From Butyricimonas faecihominis (lineage in GTDB: Bacteria > Bacteroidota > Bacteroidia > Bacteroidales > Marinifilaceae): a stretch of 64,000 nucleotides of DNA. The position numbers were made by a program, and so were the translations under genes. Within the stretch, counting starts at the first letter, position 1, and each line of letters starts with the position of its first letter. The stretch lies in the NCBI RefSeq assembly GCF_033096445.1, contig NZ_AP028155.1, positions 4,159,880-4,223,879 of the forward strand, written 5' to 3'. The notes under the pieces were generated by a model. The model did not search any database, was not told the DNA's origin, and worked only from the letters and a program-made list of their open reading frames with translations. Below are positions 50,583 to 60,288 of the stretch, in pieces.

Positions 50583-52430
50583 ATGATAGTACCTATGATG
50601 AAATTGTCCCTGTTGATATTTTACAAGGAATATCAAACATTTCTCGGAGAACTCCGGGAAAAGGGAATGGTTCATATTCATGAGAATACGGAACGTACGG
50701 CAGAAGATACGGATCTACAGGCGAAATTGATGTTGATCAGGCGGACTGGGGAGATGATCACGCGCATGCAGAGTCGGAATGACGTGGAGCAGGTGGAAAA
50801 AGTGAAGGTGGATGACGAGCATTTGCTGGATTATCTGGAAGGTTTGTATAGTCGGCAGGATCAGATCGAGCAACAATTGGCAGGTTTGGAGAAGGACCAT
50901 GCGGCTTATCGTCCTTGGGGAAAATTTTCCCGGGAGATGATCCAAAAACTGGAGACTGCCGGTTGGGAATTTCATTTCTTTTCCGTGCCGGAACAGAAGT
51001 ATCAGCCGGAATGGGAAGAGATGTATGACGCTGTTATAATCAGCGAGATGATGGGACAGAAATATTTTGTTACTGTTACTCCTGCTGGGACAAGCGTGAA
51101 CTTGGAGGCTGATCCTTATCTTTTCCCTCAAGCCACGGCAGAAGAGTTGGCAAAGCAAATTACGGCTTTGCGAGAGGAATCCGTGAACATCGGGAAAGAG
51201 TTGGATGCTGTTTCTCAGGATGCGATTGAACGGCTGAAAAAGTATCGTTTGAAGATTACCGAGGTGGCAGACAAGATTAAAGTGGAGGATGCCGCTCAAC
51301 ATCTGATTGACGAGAAAGTCATTGCTTTGGAAGGATGGGTTCCGGTGGAAAGAGAGACTGAAATGAGAAGTTTTCTGGAAACGAAAGATGTGTACTTCGA
51401 ATTCACCCGGCCTACTCCGGAGGATGATGTTCCCGTGCAGCTGAAAAACAATGCTTACTCCAAGTTGTTTGAACCGGTAACGGAAATGTTTGCCCTGCCG
51501 CAATATAGGGAGTTGGATTTGACGCCTTTCTTGGCCCCGTTTTTCATGCTGTTCTTCGGAATGTGTATGGGTGATGGCGGCTACGGGTTGATCATCTGGC
51601 TGGCTTGTTTCATTATTGGCCGGAAAGCCTCGCCTTCGGTGAAGGGTTACCTTGTGCTGGGGCAATATTTGGGAATCATGACGGTTATTGTCGGCTTACT
51701 GACGGGTTCATTCTTTGGTATCGCTTTGGATTCCGTGGAATGGCCTTGGTTGGCTGGCGTGAAGTCACTCTTCCTGACGGAAGCGAACTACGGGAAATAT
51801 CTGGGGGGATATAACCCGATGATGATTATCGCGGTTGCCGTGGGTATTATCCAGATTCTTTACGGGATGTGCTTGAATGCCGCAAGGTTAACGAAACAGT
51901 TTGGATTTAAATATGCGGTATCGACGTTAGGTTGGGTCGTTGCCATTATCCTGTTGGGCGTGTTGATCGGGTTACCGATGCTAAAAGTCGTGATCCCGGA
52001 AGGTTTGAAATACGTGCTTTACGCTTTGTTGGGCCTTTCCGCGTTGACGATTTATTTCTACAATTCTCCGGGAAAAGGGATCTTCTCTAATTTTGGGTCA
52101 GGATTGTGGGGAACGTACAACATGGCTACGGGATTGCTGGGAGACACGCTTTCATATATCCGGTTGTTCGCGATCGGGTTAACGGGAAGTATCTTGGGAG
52201 GTGTGTTTAACACGCTGGCTTTCCAGCTTACGGATGGACTACCGTTTATCGTGAAATTCATTGCCGTGTTCTTGATTCTGCTTGTCGGTCACTCGATTAA
52301 CTTCGGGTTGTGTATGATCAGTTCTTTTGTACACCCGATGCGTTTGACCTTCGTGGAATTCTACAAGAATGCCGGATTTGAAGGCGGGGGTAAACAATAC
52401 GCCCCGTTCAGAAAAAAAGTAAATGATTAA
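50583..52430 (+). CDS. atpI: V-type ATPase subunit I (a-subunit)
   Basis: 615 residues. A soluble N-terminal half with coiled coils (about 1-320) is followed by about seven membrane helices, starting FLAPFFMLFFGMCMGDGGYG (about 317). Conserved segments include LLGDTLSYIRLFAIGLTGS, whose Arg is the essential charge facing the K ring, and LILLVGHSINFGL. It forms the ion half-channels and the stator foot. Length is near the usual 620-660. Confidence 0.96.
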   Translation: MIVPMMKLSLLIFYKEYQTFLGELREKGMVHIHENTERTAEDTDLQAKLMLIRRTGEMITRMQSRNDVEQVEKVKVDDEHLLDYLEGLYSRQDQIEQQLAGLEKDHAAYRPWGKFSREMIQKLETAGWEFHFFSVPEQKYQPEWEEMYDAVIISEMMGQKYFVTVTPAGTSVNLEADPYLFPQATAEELAKQITALREESVNIGKELDAVSQDAIERLKKYRLKITEVADKIKVEDAAQHLIDEKVIALEGWVPVERETEMRSFLETKDVYFEFTRPTPEDDVPVQLKNNAYSKLFEPVTEMFALPQYRELDLTPFLAPFFMLFFGMCMGDGGYGLIIWLACFIIGRKASPSVKGYLVLGQYLGIMTVIVGLLTGSFFGIALDSVEWPWLAGVKSLFLTEANYGKYLGGYNPMMIIAVAVGIIQILYGMCLNAARLTKQFGFKYAVSTLGWVVAIILLGVLIGLPMLKVVIPEGLKYVLYALLGLSALTIYFYNSPGKGIFSNFGSGLWGTYNMATGLLGDTLSYIRLFAIGLTGSILGGVFNTLAFQLTDGLPFIVKFIAVFLILLVGHSINFGLCMISSFVHPMRLTFVEFYKNAGFEGGGKQYAPFRKKVND

Positions 52431-52462
52431 AAATAAAGATTATAAAAATAACAATTAAATAG

Positions 52463-52927
<465 letters not shown>

Positions 52928-52956
52928 GGGGATCCGGTCGAATAGATGATATAGGT

Positions 52957-52985
52957 GGGAGGTGTGGTCGTTTGTCACACCTCCC
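52957..52985. terminator. Bidirectional terminator between the V-ATPase and AraC genes
   Basis: A perfect 10-bp stem GGGAGGTGTG (52957-52966) / CACACCTCCC (52976-52985) with a 9-nt loop, followed by TTGTT. It lies between convergent genes. Confidence 0.9.
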
Positions 52986-52994
52986 TTGTTCATT

Positions 52995-53846
52995 TTACAG
53001 ATTACGATATTGTTCGGGAGACATTCCGGTTATTCGTTTGAAATACTTGCCTAGGAAAGATTGATCACAAAAATTCATCTCGTAAGCAATCTGCTTAATT
53101 GTCATATCTGAATGACGCAAAAGGATTTGGATTTCAAGAATGACATATTCTTCTATCCATTGTAAGGCATTTTTTCCACTGGTTTTTTTTATCGTTGTCG
53201 TGAGATATCTGGGCGTCAAGGATAGGCATTGAGCATAAAAAGCCACGTCTCGGTGGGTCTTGTAATGTTGGTAGATTAGTTCCAGAAAGTCATGTAACAA
53301 TTTTTCGTGTTGTGATGTCGTTCGTTTTTGTGCCAATTGCTGTTTATAGACTTCTCCGACGGCATAAAACATGCTAATCACTAGATGTTTGATGATCTCA
53401 TTTCGGTTTTCAGCATCCTTTAATTTGGTATGCGTGCGGATGATGGAAAAAAAATCCAGTAATGGTTTCTTCTGATCGGGTTCTATTGGAAGACAGGGGA
53501 CGGTGCGGGTCAAGGCGTTGAATGCATGGGTGTGGAGTAATGTTTCTTCCCAGTATGCTTTGGAAAGAATGATCCCGACACATTTGAAGTCCTCGCTACG
53601 CTTAACGATACGCACGGCATGTTCGTGGGTGAAAACGAGAATATGATTTTCATCCATTCGCATAGGGGTAAGGTTTATTTCTACATCTAAAGTTCCGGCT
53701 GAACAGATGAAGATTCCGGTAAAATTAATCTTCACGGGATATCCCAGTGCTGGGAAAAGATCGTCTTCTTCCCATAAGAGAAAAGAGTTCGCCGTGGTTT
53801 CCTGCAAGCGTCGGGTGATGATTCTGAATGTGGGTTTTGTTTCCAT
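52995..53846 (-). CDS. AraC-family transcriptional regulator
   Basis: 283 residues. The N-terminal half is a cupin-like sensor (GYPVKINFTGIFICSAGTLD, about 36-55). The C-terminal double helix-turn-helix has FYAQCLSLTPRYLTTTIKKT and IKQIAYEMNFCDQSFLGKYF followed by KRITGMSPEQYR. It is divergent from the alkylsulfatase gene, with 175 bp between them holding a perfect 14-bp inverted repeat. It probably controls that gene and itself. The effector is unknown, perhaps a sulfated or fatty compound, given the target. Confidence 0.95.
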   Translation of the reverse strand: METKPTFRIITRRLQETTANSFLLWEEDDLFPALGYPVKINFTGIFICSAGTLDVEINLTPMRMDENHILVFTHEHAVRIVKRSEDFKCVGIILSKAYWEETLLHTHAFNALTRTVPCLPIEPDQKKPLLDFFSIIRTHTKLKDAENRNEIIKHLVISMFYAVGEVYKQQLAQKRTTSQHEKLLHDFLELIYQHYKTHRDVAFYAQCLSLTPRYLTTTIKKTSGKNALQWIEEYVILEIQILLRHSDMTIKQIAYEMNFCDQSFLGKYFKRITGMSPEQYRNL

Positions 53847-53892
53847 GTCGTTCCTTGTTTATGGGTATAAAAATACCAATTATTGGGTTTAT

Positions 53893-53932
53893 TTGGTCTA
53901 TTTGTACGGAGCAAATCATACAAATAGACCAA
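53893..53932. promoter_or_regulatory. Perfect inverted-repeat operator between AraC and alkylsulfatase genes
   Basis: TTGGTCTATTTGTA (53893-53906) and TACAAATAGACCAA (53919-53932) are exact reverse complements with a 12-bp spacer. The arm centres are 26 bp apart. A smaller palindrome GGTAT-AAAA-ATACC is at 53864-53877, nearer the AraC start. Confidence 0.75.
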
Positions 53933-53974
53933 TAAAAGTAAAAAATATACCTTTACGTGTTTTCCGTCTGGTTT

Positions 53975-53982
53975 TATCTTTG
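53975..53982 (+). promoter_or_regulatory. -7 box of the alkylsulfatase gene
   Basis: TATCTTTG fits TAnnTTTG, 39 bp before the start codon and 42 bp after the inverted-repeat operator. TTTAC lies at 53952-53956, near the -33 position. Confidence 0.6.
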
Positions 53983-54021
53983 TTATATAGATAATGTTTT
54001 ATGTTTAAATGAAAGTGTATT

Positions 54022-55968
54022 ATGAAGAGGAAATTGTTTACCGGGGGAATAGCTGTAATGCTTTGTTTGGCTATGAGTGGGAATGCCCAACAGAAAGCGA
54101 CTTCTTACACAGAAAAAGAAAATATGGCGGTGAAAACTCGTTTGAATTTTAATAATCGGGCGGATTTTGAAGATGCGCATCGGGGGTTTATCGCGACATT
54201 GGAAGATGAAGCCATTAAAAATGAAAATGGAAGTGTTTCCTATCCTTTAAATGCGTGGAAATTTCTGGAAGGAGAAGCCCCGGCGACGGCAAATCCGAGT
54301 TTGTGGAGACAGTCTCAATTGAATGCCATTCACGGGCTTTTTGAGGTGGTTCCCGGGGCTATTTACCAAGTTCGGGGATTTGATTTGGCCAACATAACTT
54401 TTGTACGAACGGATCACGGATGGATTATTATTGACGCGACCACTTCGGAAGCGTCGGCCTTGGCCGGTTATCGTTTGGTTAAGCAACATTTGGGAGATTT
54501 ACCCGTGCGGGCACTGATTATCACTCATCCCCATATTGATCATTACGGGGGAATGGACGCCATTTGTCGGGAAGTTTCAAATAAAGACATGAAGATCATT
54601 GTTCCCAAGGGATTTTATGAAGAAGCGTTGAGTGAGAACGTCATGGCGGGAACTGCTATGGGGCGAAGGGCTTCTTACATGTACGGGCTATTATTACCCC
54701 GTCATGCCGGGGGAAATATCGGGACCGGGTTGGGAACAACCAATTCCCGGGGTAAGAGTATGCTTGTGCGGCCAACGGATGAGATCGAAACCACGGGGGA
54801 ACGTCGGGTGATAGATGGGTTGGAGATGGAGTTTATGTTTGTTCCGGAAGCGGAAGCTCCGGTGGAGATGATGATTTGGTTCCCGAAATACAAGGCTTTC
54901 TGTGCTGCCGAAGAAATTACGCATACGATGCATAATTTGTTAACCTTGCGAGGCGCCAAGGTTCGTAATGGTTTATTGTGGAGTAAGTATATTGATGACG
55001 TGATTGCTCGCTATGGGAATGACGTGGAGGTGACTTTCTCCCTGCATCACTGGCCTACGTGGGGGAATGAGAAGATAAATACTTACTGGGCCGCACAGCG
55101 AGATATGTACCGGTATTTACACGATCAAACCTTACGCATGGCAAACCAAGGATTGACTCCGAACGAGATCGCCGAACAACTTGTATTGCCTGTCGGGTTG
55201 GATTCTTTATTTGCGTGCCGGGGATATTATGGTTCATTGAGTCATAATGTGAAGTCTCAGTACCAAATGTATTTCGGGTGGTTTGATGGTAATCCGGCTA
55301 ATCTGAATCCGTTACCCCCGGTGGAGTTGGGACGTAAATACGTGGAGGCGATCGGAGGGGGAGAACGAGTGATTGAAGTTGCCCGGAAAGCTTATGATGA
55401 GGGGGAATATCGTTGGTGTGCTACTTTGTTGAATAATTTAGTGTTTGCGGAACCTGAAAATCAAACTGCCAGACAATTACTGGCGGATGTGTATACGCAA
55501 CTGGGATATCAGGCAGAATCTGGCCCTTGGAGAAACTTTTACCTCACGGGGGCAAAAGAGTTAAGAGGTGAAATTAATCGTCAGGTACCGAATTTGGTGA
55601 ATGCTAGTTCTGTAAGTAATTTGGGTGCGGACATGTTACTGGATTTTTGTGCCATCCAAGTGAACGGGATGAAGGCTGGGGATAAACGTATTTGTATAAA
55701 TCTGACTTTTAAGGATTGCGGAGAGAAGGCCATGCTACTGTTGAACAATGGAGCACTGAATCATCGGATGGGTTACACGGATGCAAGCGCATTGTTGAGT
55801 CTACAAGTGACTAGAAATGATTTTGCCCGCTTAATCTTAAAAGAGGTTCGTCCGGAAGAGTTGATAGATACGGGGAAAATGAAGATTACCGGGGATCTTA
55901 ATGAGTTGAAGGTTTTGCTTTCTCTGTTGGATAGTTTTGATCCGATGTTTAATATTATAGAACCTTGA
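54022..55968 (+). CDS. Alkylsulfatase (SdsA1-type metallo-beta-lactamase fold)
   Basis: 648 residues with a signal peptide (FTGGIAVMLCLAMSGNAQQ), so it is exported. The metallo-beta-lactamase domain has THPHIDHYGGMDAI (about 167-180, the HxHxDH site) and AAEEITHTMHNL, where the Glu and His complete the two-zinc site of alkylsulfatases. The alkyl sulfatase dimerisation domain (about 380-520) starts near LGRKYVEAIGGGERVIEVAR, and a SCP2-like C-terminal domain follows. The length fits SdsA1 (about 650). It should release sulfate from linear alkyl sulfates, for example sulfated detergents or lipids, in the periplasm or outside. Confidence 0.93.
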   Translation: MKRKLFTGGIAVMLCLAMSGNAQQKATSYTEKENMAVKTRLNFNNRADFEDAHRGFIATLEDEAIKNENGSVSYPLNAWKFLEGEAPATANPSLWRQSQLNAIHGLFEVVPGAIYQVRGFDLANITFVRTDHGWIIIDATTSEASALAGYRLVKQHLGDLPVRALIITHPHIDHYGGMDAICREVSNKDMKIIVPKGFYEEALSENVMAGTAMGRRASYMYGLLLPRHAGGNIGTGLGTTNSRGKSMLVRPTDEIETTGERRVIDGLEMEFMFVPEAEAPVEMMIWFPKYKAFCAAEEITHTMHNLLTLRGAKVRNGLLWSKYIDDVIARYGNDVEVTFSLHHWPTWGNEKINTYWAAQRDMYRYLHDQTLRMANQGLTPNEIAEQLVLPVGLDSLFACRGYYGSLSHNVKSQYQMYFGWFDGNPANLNPLPPVELGRKYVEAIGGGERVIEVARKAYDEGEYRWCATLLNNLVFAEPENQTARQLLADVYTQLGYQAESGPWRNFYLTGAKELRGEINRQVPNLVNASSVSNLGADMLLDFCAIQVNGMKAGDKRICINLTFKDCGEKAMLLLNNGALNHRMGYTDASALLSLQVTRNDFARLILKEVRPEELIDTGKMKITGDLNELKVLLSLLDSFDPMFNIIEP

Positions 55969-56091
55969 CGGATGATTGTAAGAGAGAGATTGTCGTTTAA
56001 AAATAAACTTGTTAGACAGTCTCTCTCCGATGATAACATAAGACATAACAAAATTCAATTTTTGACGTATTATCATTAAAAAATGTTGTAG

Positions 56092-57013
56092 ATGATGATA
56101 TGGATAAAATGTTATACGTTGTTGTTCTTTTTAATTTGTTTAAATAGTGTTGGGTATACTGTAAAAATAGAGAAACGTTTGTTATATGACCGGCACACGC
56201 TACATGATACCTATAAATACAGGAAACAGGAACGACGATTTCAATGGGATAAGATATCGGCATTCCTTGATTCATTGATGGTCTTTCAGGAGAAGAATGA
56301 CGGGTATGGGGTACTTCGGAATTATAAAAACGTGAACGGGATGCCACCCCTTTCGAGAAAATACAAAATTAACAAATATAAACAGACTCGGGATTCGTTC
56401 GGCGTGGATCGTTCTCAAGGAATTCCTTTATATCGACGGGGAAATTTTAGCGTGCCGGAACGTTATGGACGGGATGGGGCTTATGTTGCCGTGATTAGTG
56501 ACAGTGCTGGTTGTTTTCAGGTGAGTTCGGCTACTTTTGCAGGGGGAATGGTATGTTCCTAAAAAATACATGAAGTTAATAGGGCCTCTTTCGATTAAAA
56601 AAGTTATATTTGTAGACCGAACGAATCAGAATATTGCAACTTTGGAACAAGAAGGAGCGACTTGGTTGGTGAGAAGTATGAATCCCGTGACGACGGGAGC
56701 TAATCGACCACCTTATCAAGAAGCCACACCACCGGGAATTTATTTTGTACAGCGGAAATTGTCGGAGATGCTTTACCTGAAGGACGGGACAGATGAGAAA
56801 GGTGGTTTTGCTCCTTATGCTTGTCGTTTTACCGGAGGTGCCTATTTGCATGGGGTTCCGGTCAATTATCCCGATAACAAGTTGATTGAATATAGTTGGA
56901 CGCTCGGAACGACACCCCGGTCTCATATGTGCGTGAGGAATGCGACATCACATGCCAAGTTCATGTACGATTGGGCGGAGGTGGAAAAGACATTGGTAAT
57001 TGTGTTTGATTGA
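56092..57013 (+). pseudogene. Secreted L,D-transpeptidase-like gene split by a frameshift
   Basis: The first frame (56092-56562) has a signal peptide and runs to YVAVISDSAGCFQVSSAT. The next frame carries on as LQGEWYVPKKYMKLIGP to 57013. Removing one T from the TTTT near 56533-56537 joins them into one protein of about 306 residues. The C-terminal half has the YkuD features: HGVPVNYPDN (catalytic His) and GTTPRSHMCVRNATSHAKF (catalytic Cys in SHMCVRN). As written no full-length protein is made, unless translation slips. A second L,D-transpeptidase gene starts 15 bp downstream. Confidence 0.78.
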
Positions 57014-57028
57014 TATAAAAATAACTTT

Positions 57029-57724
57029 ATGCGTGCGTTATCGCTTATCTTGATTATCGGGGGAATTTGTTGGGGATCGCTATCGGGGATAGCGGCAGAG
57101 AGGTCGTCTGTACCGAATAGTCGGGCGCTTTATCACGAGATAGCGTTAGCCGGAACGATTGATTATGCGGTGTTCGAGCGGGCTATCGCGGGGTACAACC
57201 GGATGGGCGGTCACGACAAGGACATCCTTACGGTGATTGATTTCACGAAACCTTCCACGGAAAAACGCTTGTTCGTGATTGATCTGAAACTGAAAAAGAT
57301 CCTGTTTATTTCTTACGTGGCTCACGGTCGGAATAGCGGGGAGAAATATGCCACGTCATTTTCCAACCGGGAAGGCTCTTTCAAGAGTTCGTTGGGTTTT
57401 TACAAAACGGAAAACACGTATTACGGGAAGAACGGGTATTCTTTGGTGTTGGACGGTTTGGAGCGGGGAATTAATGACAAGGCGAAAGAGCGGGCGATCG
57501 TGATGCACGGGGCGGCATACGCAGACCCGTCAACCATTCGGTCATGTGGGCGGTTGGGGCGTAGCTTGGGATGTCCGGCATTACCATTAGCCGTGAGCAA
57601 AAAAATTATAGATACAATTAAAGGTGGGACCCTTCTGTATATTCATGGAGATGACAAAACTTACGCGAGCCTGAGTACGTTCATAAAACAAGATGAGGCA
57701 CAGAAGGATCGGGCGGATATTTAA
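57029..57724 (+). CDS. Murein L,D-transpeptidase catalytic domain protein (YkuD_2)
   Basis: 231 residues with an N-terminal signal (LILIIGGICWGSLSGIAA). The catalytic region has AIVMHGAAYADPSTIRSCGR and then SLGCPALPLAVSKKI (Cys nucleophile in SLGCPAL), typical of the YkuD_2 (PF13645) family. The upstream part has TVIDFTKPSTEKRLFVIDL and VAHGRNSGEKYATSFSN. It should work on peptidoglycan peptides in the periplasm. It lies 15 bp after the frameshifted transpeptidase-like gene and 24 bp before a rhomboid protease gene. Confidence 0.92.
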   Translation: MRALSLILIIGGICWGSLSGIAAERSSVPNSRALYHEIALAGTIDYAVFERAIAGYNRMGGHDKDILTVIDFTKPSTEKRLFVIDLKLKKILFISYVAHGRNSGEKYATSFSNREGSFKSSLGFYKTENTYYGKNGYSLVLDGLERGINDKAKERAIVMHGAAYADPSTIRSCGRLGRSLGCPALPLAVSKKIIDTIKGGTLLYIHGDDKTYASLSTFIKQDEAQKDRADI

Positions 57725-57748
57725 TAACATTATTTTTTAGAGTAGATT

Positions 57749-58351
57749 ATGATGACTTATGTTATACTTATTGTCACGGTTGTCGTGTCAATTGCTTGTT
57801 TTAACAATTATTCCCTGTTCAATAAATTGTCGTGTAACCCCTACCGGATGGTACATTCCAGAGAGTGGTACCGAATTATTTCTCACGGTTTTGTCCATGC
57901 CGATTGGACGCACTTGATCGTGAATATGTTCACCTTTCTCTCTTTCGGGTTATACGTGGAGAACCAGTTTGTCGCGTGGGGATTCGGTAGTTCCAGTTTC
58001 TTGATCCTGTATTTCGGGGGAATGGTGGCCGCTTCGGTCTATGACGTGTGGAAATACCGGAACAATCAATATTATTCTTCCATCGGGGCATCCGGTGCGG
58101 TTTCGGCTGTTTTGTTCACGGCGATATTTTTGCATCCTTGGGATAAGATTTACTTCTTTGCGATCGTTCCGATTCCCGGTATCGTGTTTGGTTTCATCTA
58201 CTTGCTTTATTGCCAGTACATGGCAAAACGAGACGGCGATAATATCAATCATAATGCCCACTTCTATGGAGCAGTGTTCGGCTTGATCTTTCCCGTGTTA
58301 CTGGAACCGAGATTATTACAGATGTTCATTCAGCAACTTTTAAGGCATTAA
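57749..58351 (+). CDS. Rhomboid-family intramembrane serine protease
   Basis: 200 residues, six predicted membrane helices. The conserved features are HGFVHADWTHLIVNMFTFLS (about 50-69, with the His/Asn of helix 2), the nucleophile Ser in GASGAVSAVLF (about 115) and the His in NHNAHFYGAVFGL (about 172). Length is typical of short bacterial rhomboids. It cleaves membrane proteins inside the bilayer. The substrate is unknown. It is followed by a promoter for the sigma factor gene. Confidence 0.92.
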   Translation: MMTYVILIVTVVVSIACFNNYSLFNKLSCNPYRMVHSREWYRIISHGFVHADWTHLIVNMFTFLSFGLYVENQFVAWGFGSSSFLILYFGGMVAASVYDVWKYRNNQYYSSIGASGAVSAVLFTAIFLHPWDKIYFFAIVPIPGIVFGFIYLLYCQYMAKRDGDNINHNAHFYGAVFGLIFPVLLEPRLLQMFIQQLLRH

Positions 58352-58381
58352 TTGGCTTTAATAAAAAAGTCCTTATATTTG
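58352..58381 (+). promoter_or_regulatory. Promoter of the ECF sigma gene
   Basis: TATATTTG at 58374-58381 (TAnnTTTG) with TTGG at 58352, 22 bp upstream. The start codon is at 58402, so the leader is very short. Confidence 0.65.
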
Positions 58382-58401
58382 TGTCTCAATAGCAAAAAGA
58401 T

Positions 58402-58986
58402 ATGCGTGAGATAGATCAACGAATTTGTGAATTGTTGAGGGTTCGGAAAATAGAGGGGATGGAGCTTCTTTTTAAAGAGTACTACAAACCATTGGTGGTT
58501 TGGGGTGCTACTTTTGTGTCTGATGTTCAACGTTCAGAAGATATCGTGCAGGATTTTTTTGTCAAATTGTGGGAAAAGTCATTGACGGATAAATTATTCC
58601 CGGATTCGTTGAAATCTTACTTGTTTGCTTCTGTGCGCAATTTGGCGTTAAACCAATTGGAACGGTTAGATCCGTTAAAACAAGCTTGTGATATAGCGTA
58701 TTACGAGAGTCCATGGGAAGAATATGATAACTTTGAAGAAGAAGTGTTTCAGCGAGTGGAAGTGGAACTAAAAAAATTACCACCTAGAACGCAAGAGATC
58801 ATTCGTTGTGTCTATTTAAAGGGAATGAAATATAAAGAGGTGGCGGAAAAACTAGGAATTTCAGTTGCGACGGTCAATTCTCTTTTGGTAAAAGCATTAA
58901 AAAAATTACGACAACAATCTGATAATGAGAGTGAACTTGCAGTTTATTTATTTTTTCTTGAAAAAAGATTGTTTTCCAGTAAATGA
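58402..58986 (+). CDS. ECF-type RNA polymerase sigma factor
   Basis: 194 residues. Region 2 is near 25-90 (YKPLVVWGATFVSDVQRSED, then IVQDFFVKLWEKS). Region 4 (about 125-180) has LPPRTQEIIRCVYLKGMKYK and EVAEKLGISVATVNSLLVKA. It belongs to the Bacteroidota expansion of ECF factors that are controlled by FecR anti-sigma proteins. The FecR gene starts 36 bp downstream and an STN-containing SusC follows, so the unit should respond to a substrate sensed at the outer membrane. Confidence 0.95.
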   Translation: MREIDQRICELLRVRKIEGMELLFKEYYKPLVVWGATFVSDVQRSEDIVQDFFVKLWEKSLTDKLFPDSLKSYLFASVRNLALNQLERLDPLKQACDIAYYESPWEEYDNFEEEVFQRVEVELKKLPPRTQEIIRCVYLKGMKYKEVAEKLGISVATVNSLLVKALKKLRQQSDNESELAVYLFFLEKRLFSSK

Positions 58987-59022
58987 TTTTTGATTCTGAA
59001 CTGTATTATAGTTGTAAAACTA

Positions 59023-60180
59023 ATGACTATGATGGTTCAAGATGAAATAGACGAAAAGTTACTTTTGTATATTTTAAACGAAGCGAGTGATATCGAACGG
59101 GATGAGGTCGATAACTGGCTACGTGAGAGCAAAGATCACCAAGAGTACTTTAGAAAATTTCAGCGAGTACACTTGGAATTACAATGGGGTACGTATGCTT
59201 ACGGAATGCAGCCGGACTTTAATACTTTACGTCGAAAATTGAAAACACGTTATAGTATTCGGATGTGGTATAGTGTGGCTGCCATTTTGGTTTTGATGTT
59301 AAGTGTAGGAGGTGTCTTTTTGTGGAATCGTGTTGATCAACCAGAACAATTAGCACAAGAAGTTTCTATTCAACCGGGAAAAACTCAAGCGGTTTTGGTG
59401 TTATCATCCGGGGAAAAAGTAAATATGGGAGCGGAAGCTTGTGAGTTGGAAGAGCGTGATGGAACTGCATTGCAAGTGAGCGAAAACGGTCAGATCGCTT
59501 ATCATTCGGGTAAAGATGATAAAGTGGCAGAAGAAAAAGGAGAGGACGTCATGAATCGTTTACTGGTGCCTCGTGGAGGTGAATTTAGCTTAACCTTGGC
59601 GGATGGAACTTGTGTGTGGTTGAATGCAGAAACAGAACTTCTCTATCCGGTTCGGTTTAACGGAAAACAACGTGTCGTTCAACTGAAGGGGGAGGCTTAC
59701 TTTAAGGTGGCAAAAAATCAGGATATGCCTTTCTTGGTTCAAGTAGGAGATGTTGCTGTCAAGGTTTATGGAACTGAGTTTAACATGAATACTTATGATG
59801 GGGTAGAGACCGTGTTGGTAACGGGGGCCGTGAGTATGAATCAAGGCAATCGGGAGGTGATGTTAAAACCGAATCAGAAGGGCGTATTTGATCCGTCAAA
59901 AGGAGAAATTCTGGTAGAAAATGTCAATGTATTGCCTTACGTGGCTTGGAAAAATGGTGATTTTATTTTTCAGAATGAATCTTTAGGTTCCATTATGGAT
60001 AAATTGAGCCGATGGTATGGCTTGGAGGTATTTTATCAAAACGGGGAGTTGCGTGACGTACGATTATCTGGTAATTTGAAACGATATAAAGATGTGAAAG
60101 AGTTGTTCCATTCTTTTGAGAAGATTTCGGACACTCATTTTAAGGTGCAAGGAAATACTGTATTTATAAGTAAGTTATAA
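59023..60180 (+). CDS. FecR-family anti-sigma factor
   Basis: 385 residues from MTMMVQDEIDEKLLLYIL; the frame is open to 58990, but the extension is unlike the family. An N-terminal cytoplasmic sigma-binding part (1-75) is followed by one membrane helix (about 82-102, SVAAILVLMLSVGGVFLW). The FecR domain (about 175-275) has LLVPRGGEFSLTLADGTCVW and FNGKQRVVQLKGEAYFKVAK. A C-terminal DUF4974 domain (from about 320) has ESLGSIMDKLSRWYGLEVFY. It passes the signal from the SusC STN domain to the sigma factor. Confidence 0.95.
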   Translation: MTMMVQDEIDEKLLLYILNEASDIERDEVDNWLRESKDHQEYFRKFQRVHLELQWGTYAYGMQPDFNTLRRKLKTRYSIRMWYSVAAILVLMLSVGGVFLWNRVDQPEQLAQEVSIQPGKTQAVLVLSSGEKVNMGAEACELEERDGTALQVSENGQIAYHSGKDDKVAEEKGEDVMNRLLVPRGGEFSLTLADGTCVWLNAETELLYPVRFNGKQRVVQLKGEAYFKVAKNQDMPFLVQVGDVAVKVYGTEFNMNTYDGVETVLVTGAVSMNQGNREVMLKPNQKGVFDPSKGEILVENVNVLPYVAWKNGDFIFQNESLGSIMDKLSRWYGLEVFYQNGELRDVRLSGNLKRYKDVKELFHSFEKISDTHFKVQGNTVFISKL

Positions 60181-60288
60181 GAAAAGATGAAGATGTTTCC
60201 CTCATCTTCACCTTATTGAACAATAAATGAATGGGTCCATTGGCAAGCGGATTCCTATTCATCATGTGTAATATTTAACGACAAAGTT

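Noticed and set aside
50715-51665. 316-codon minus-strand frame inside subunit I
   Set aside because: Long, but fully antisense to a certain V-ATPase gene and rich in His/Leu/Gln, as antisense frames here usually are.
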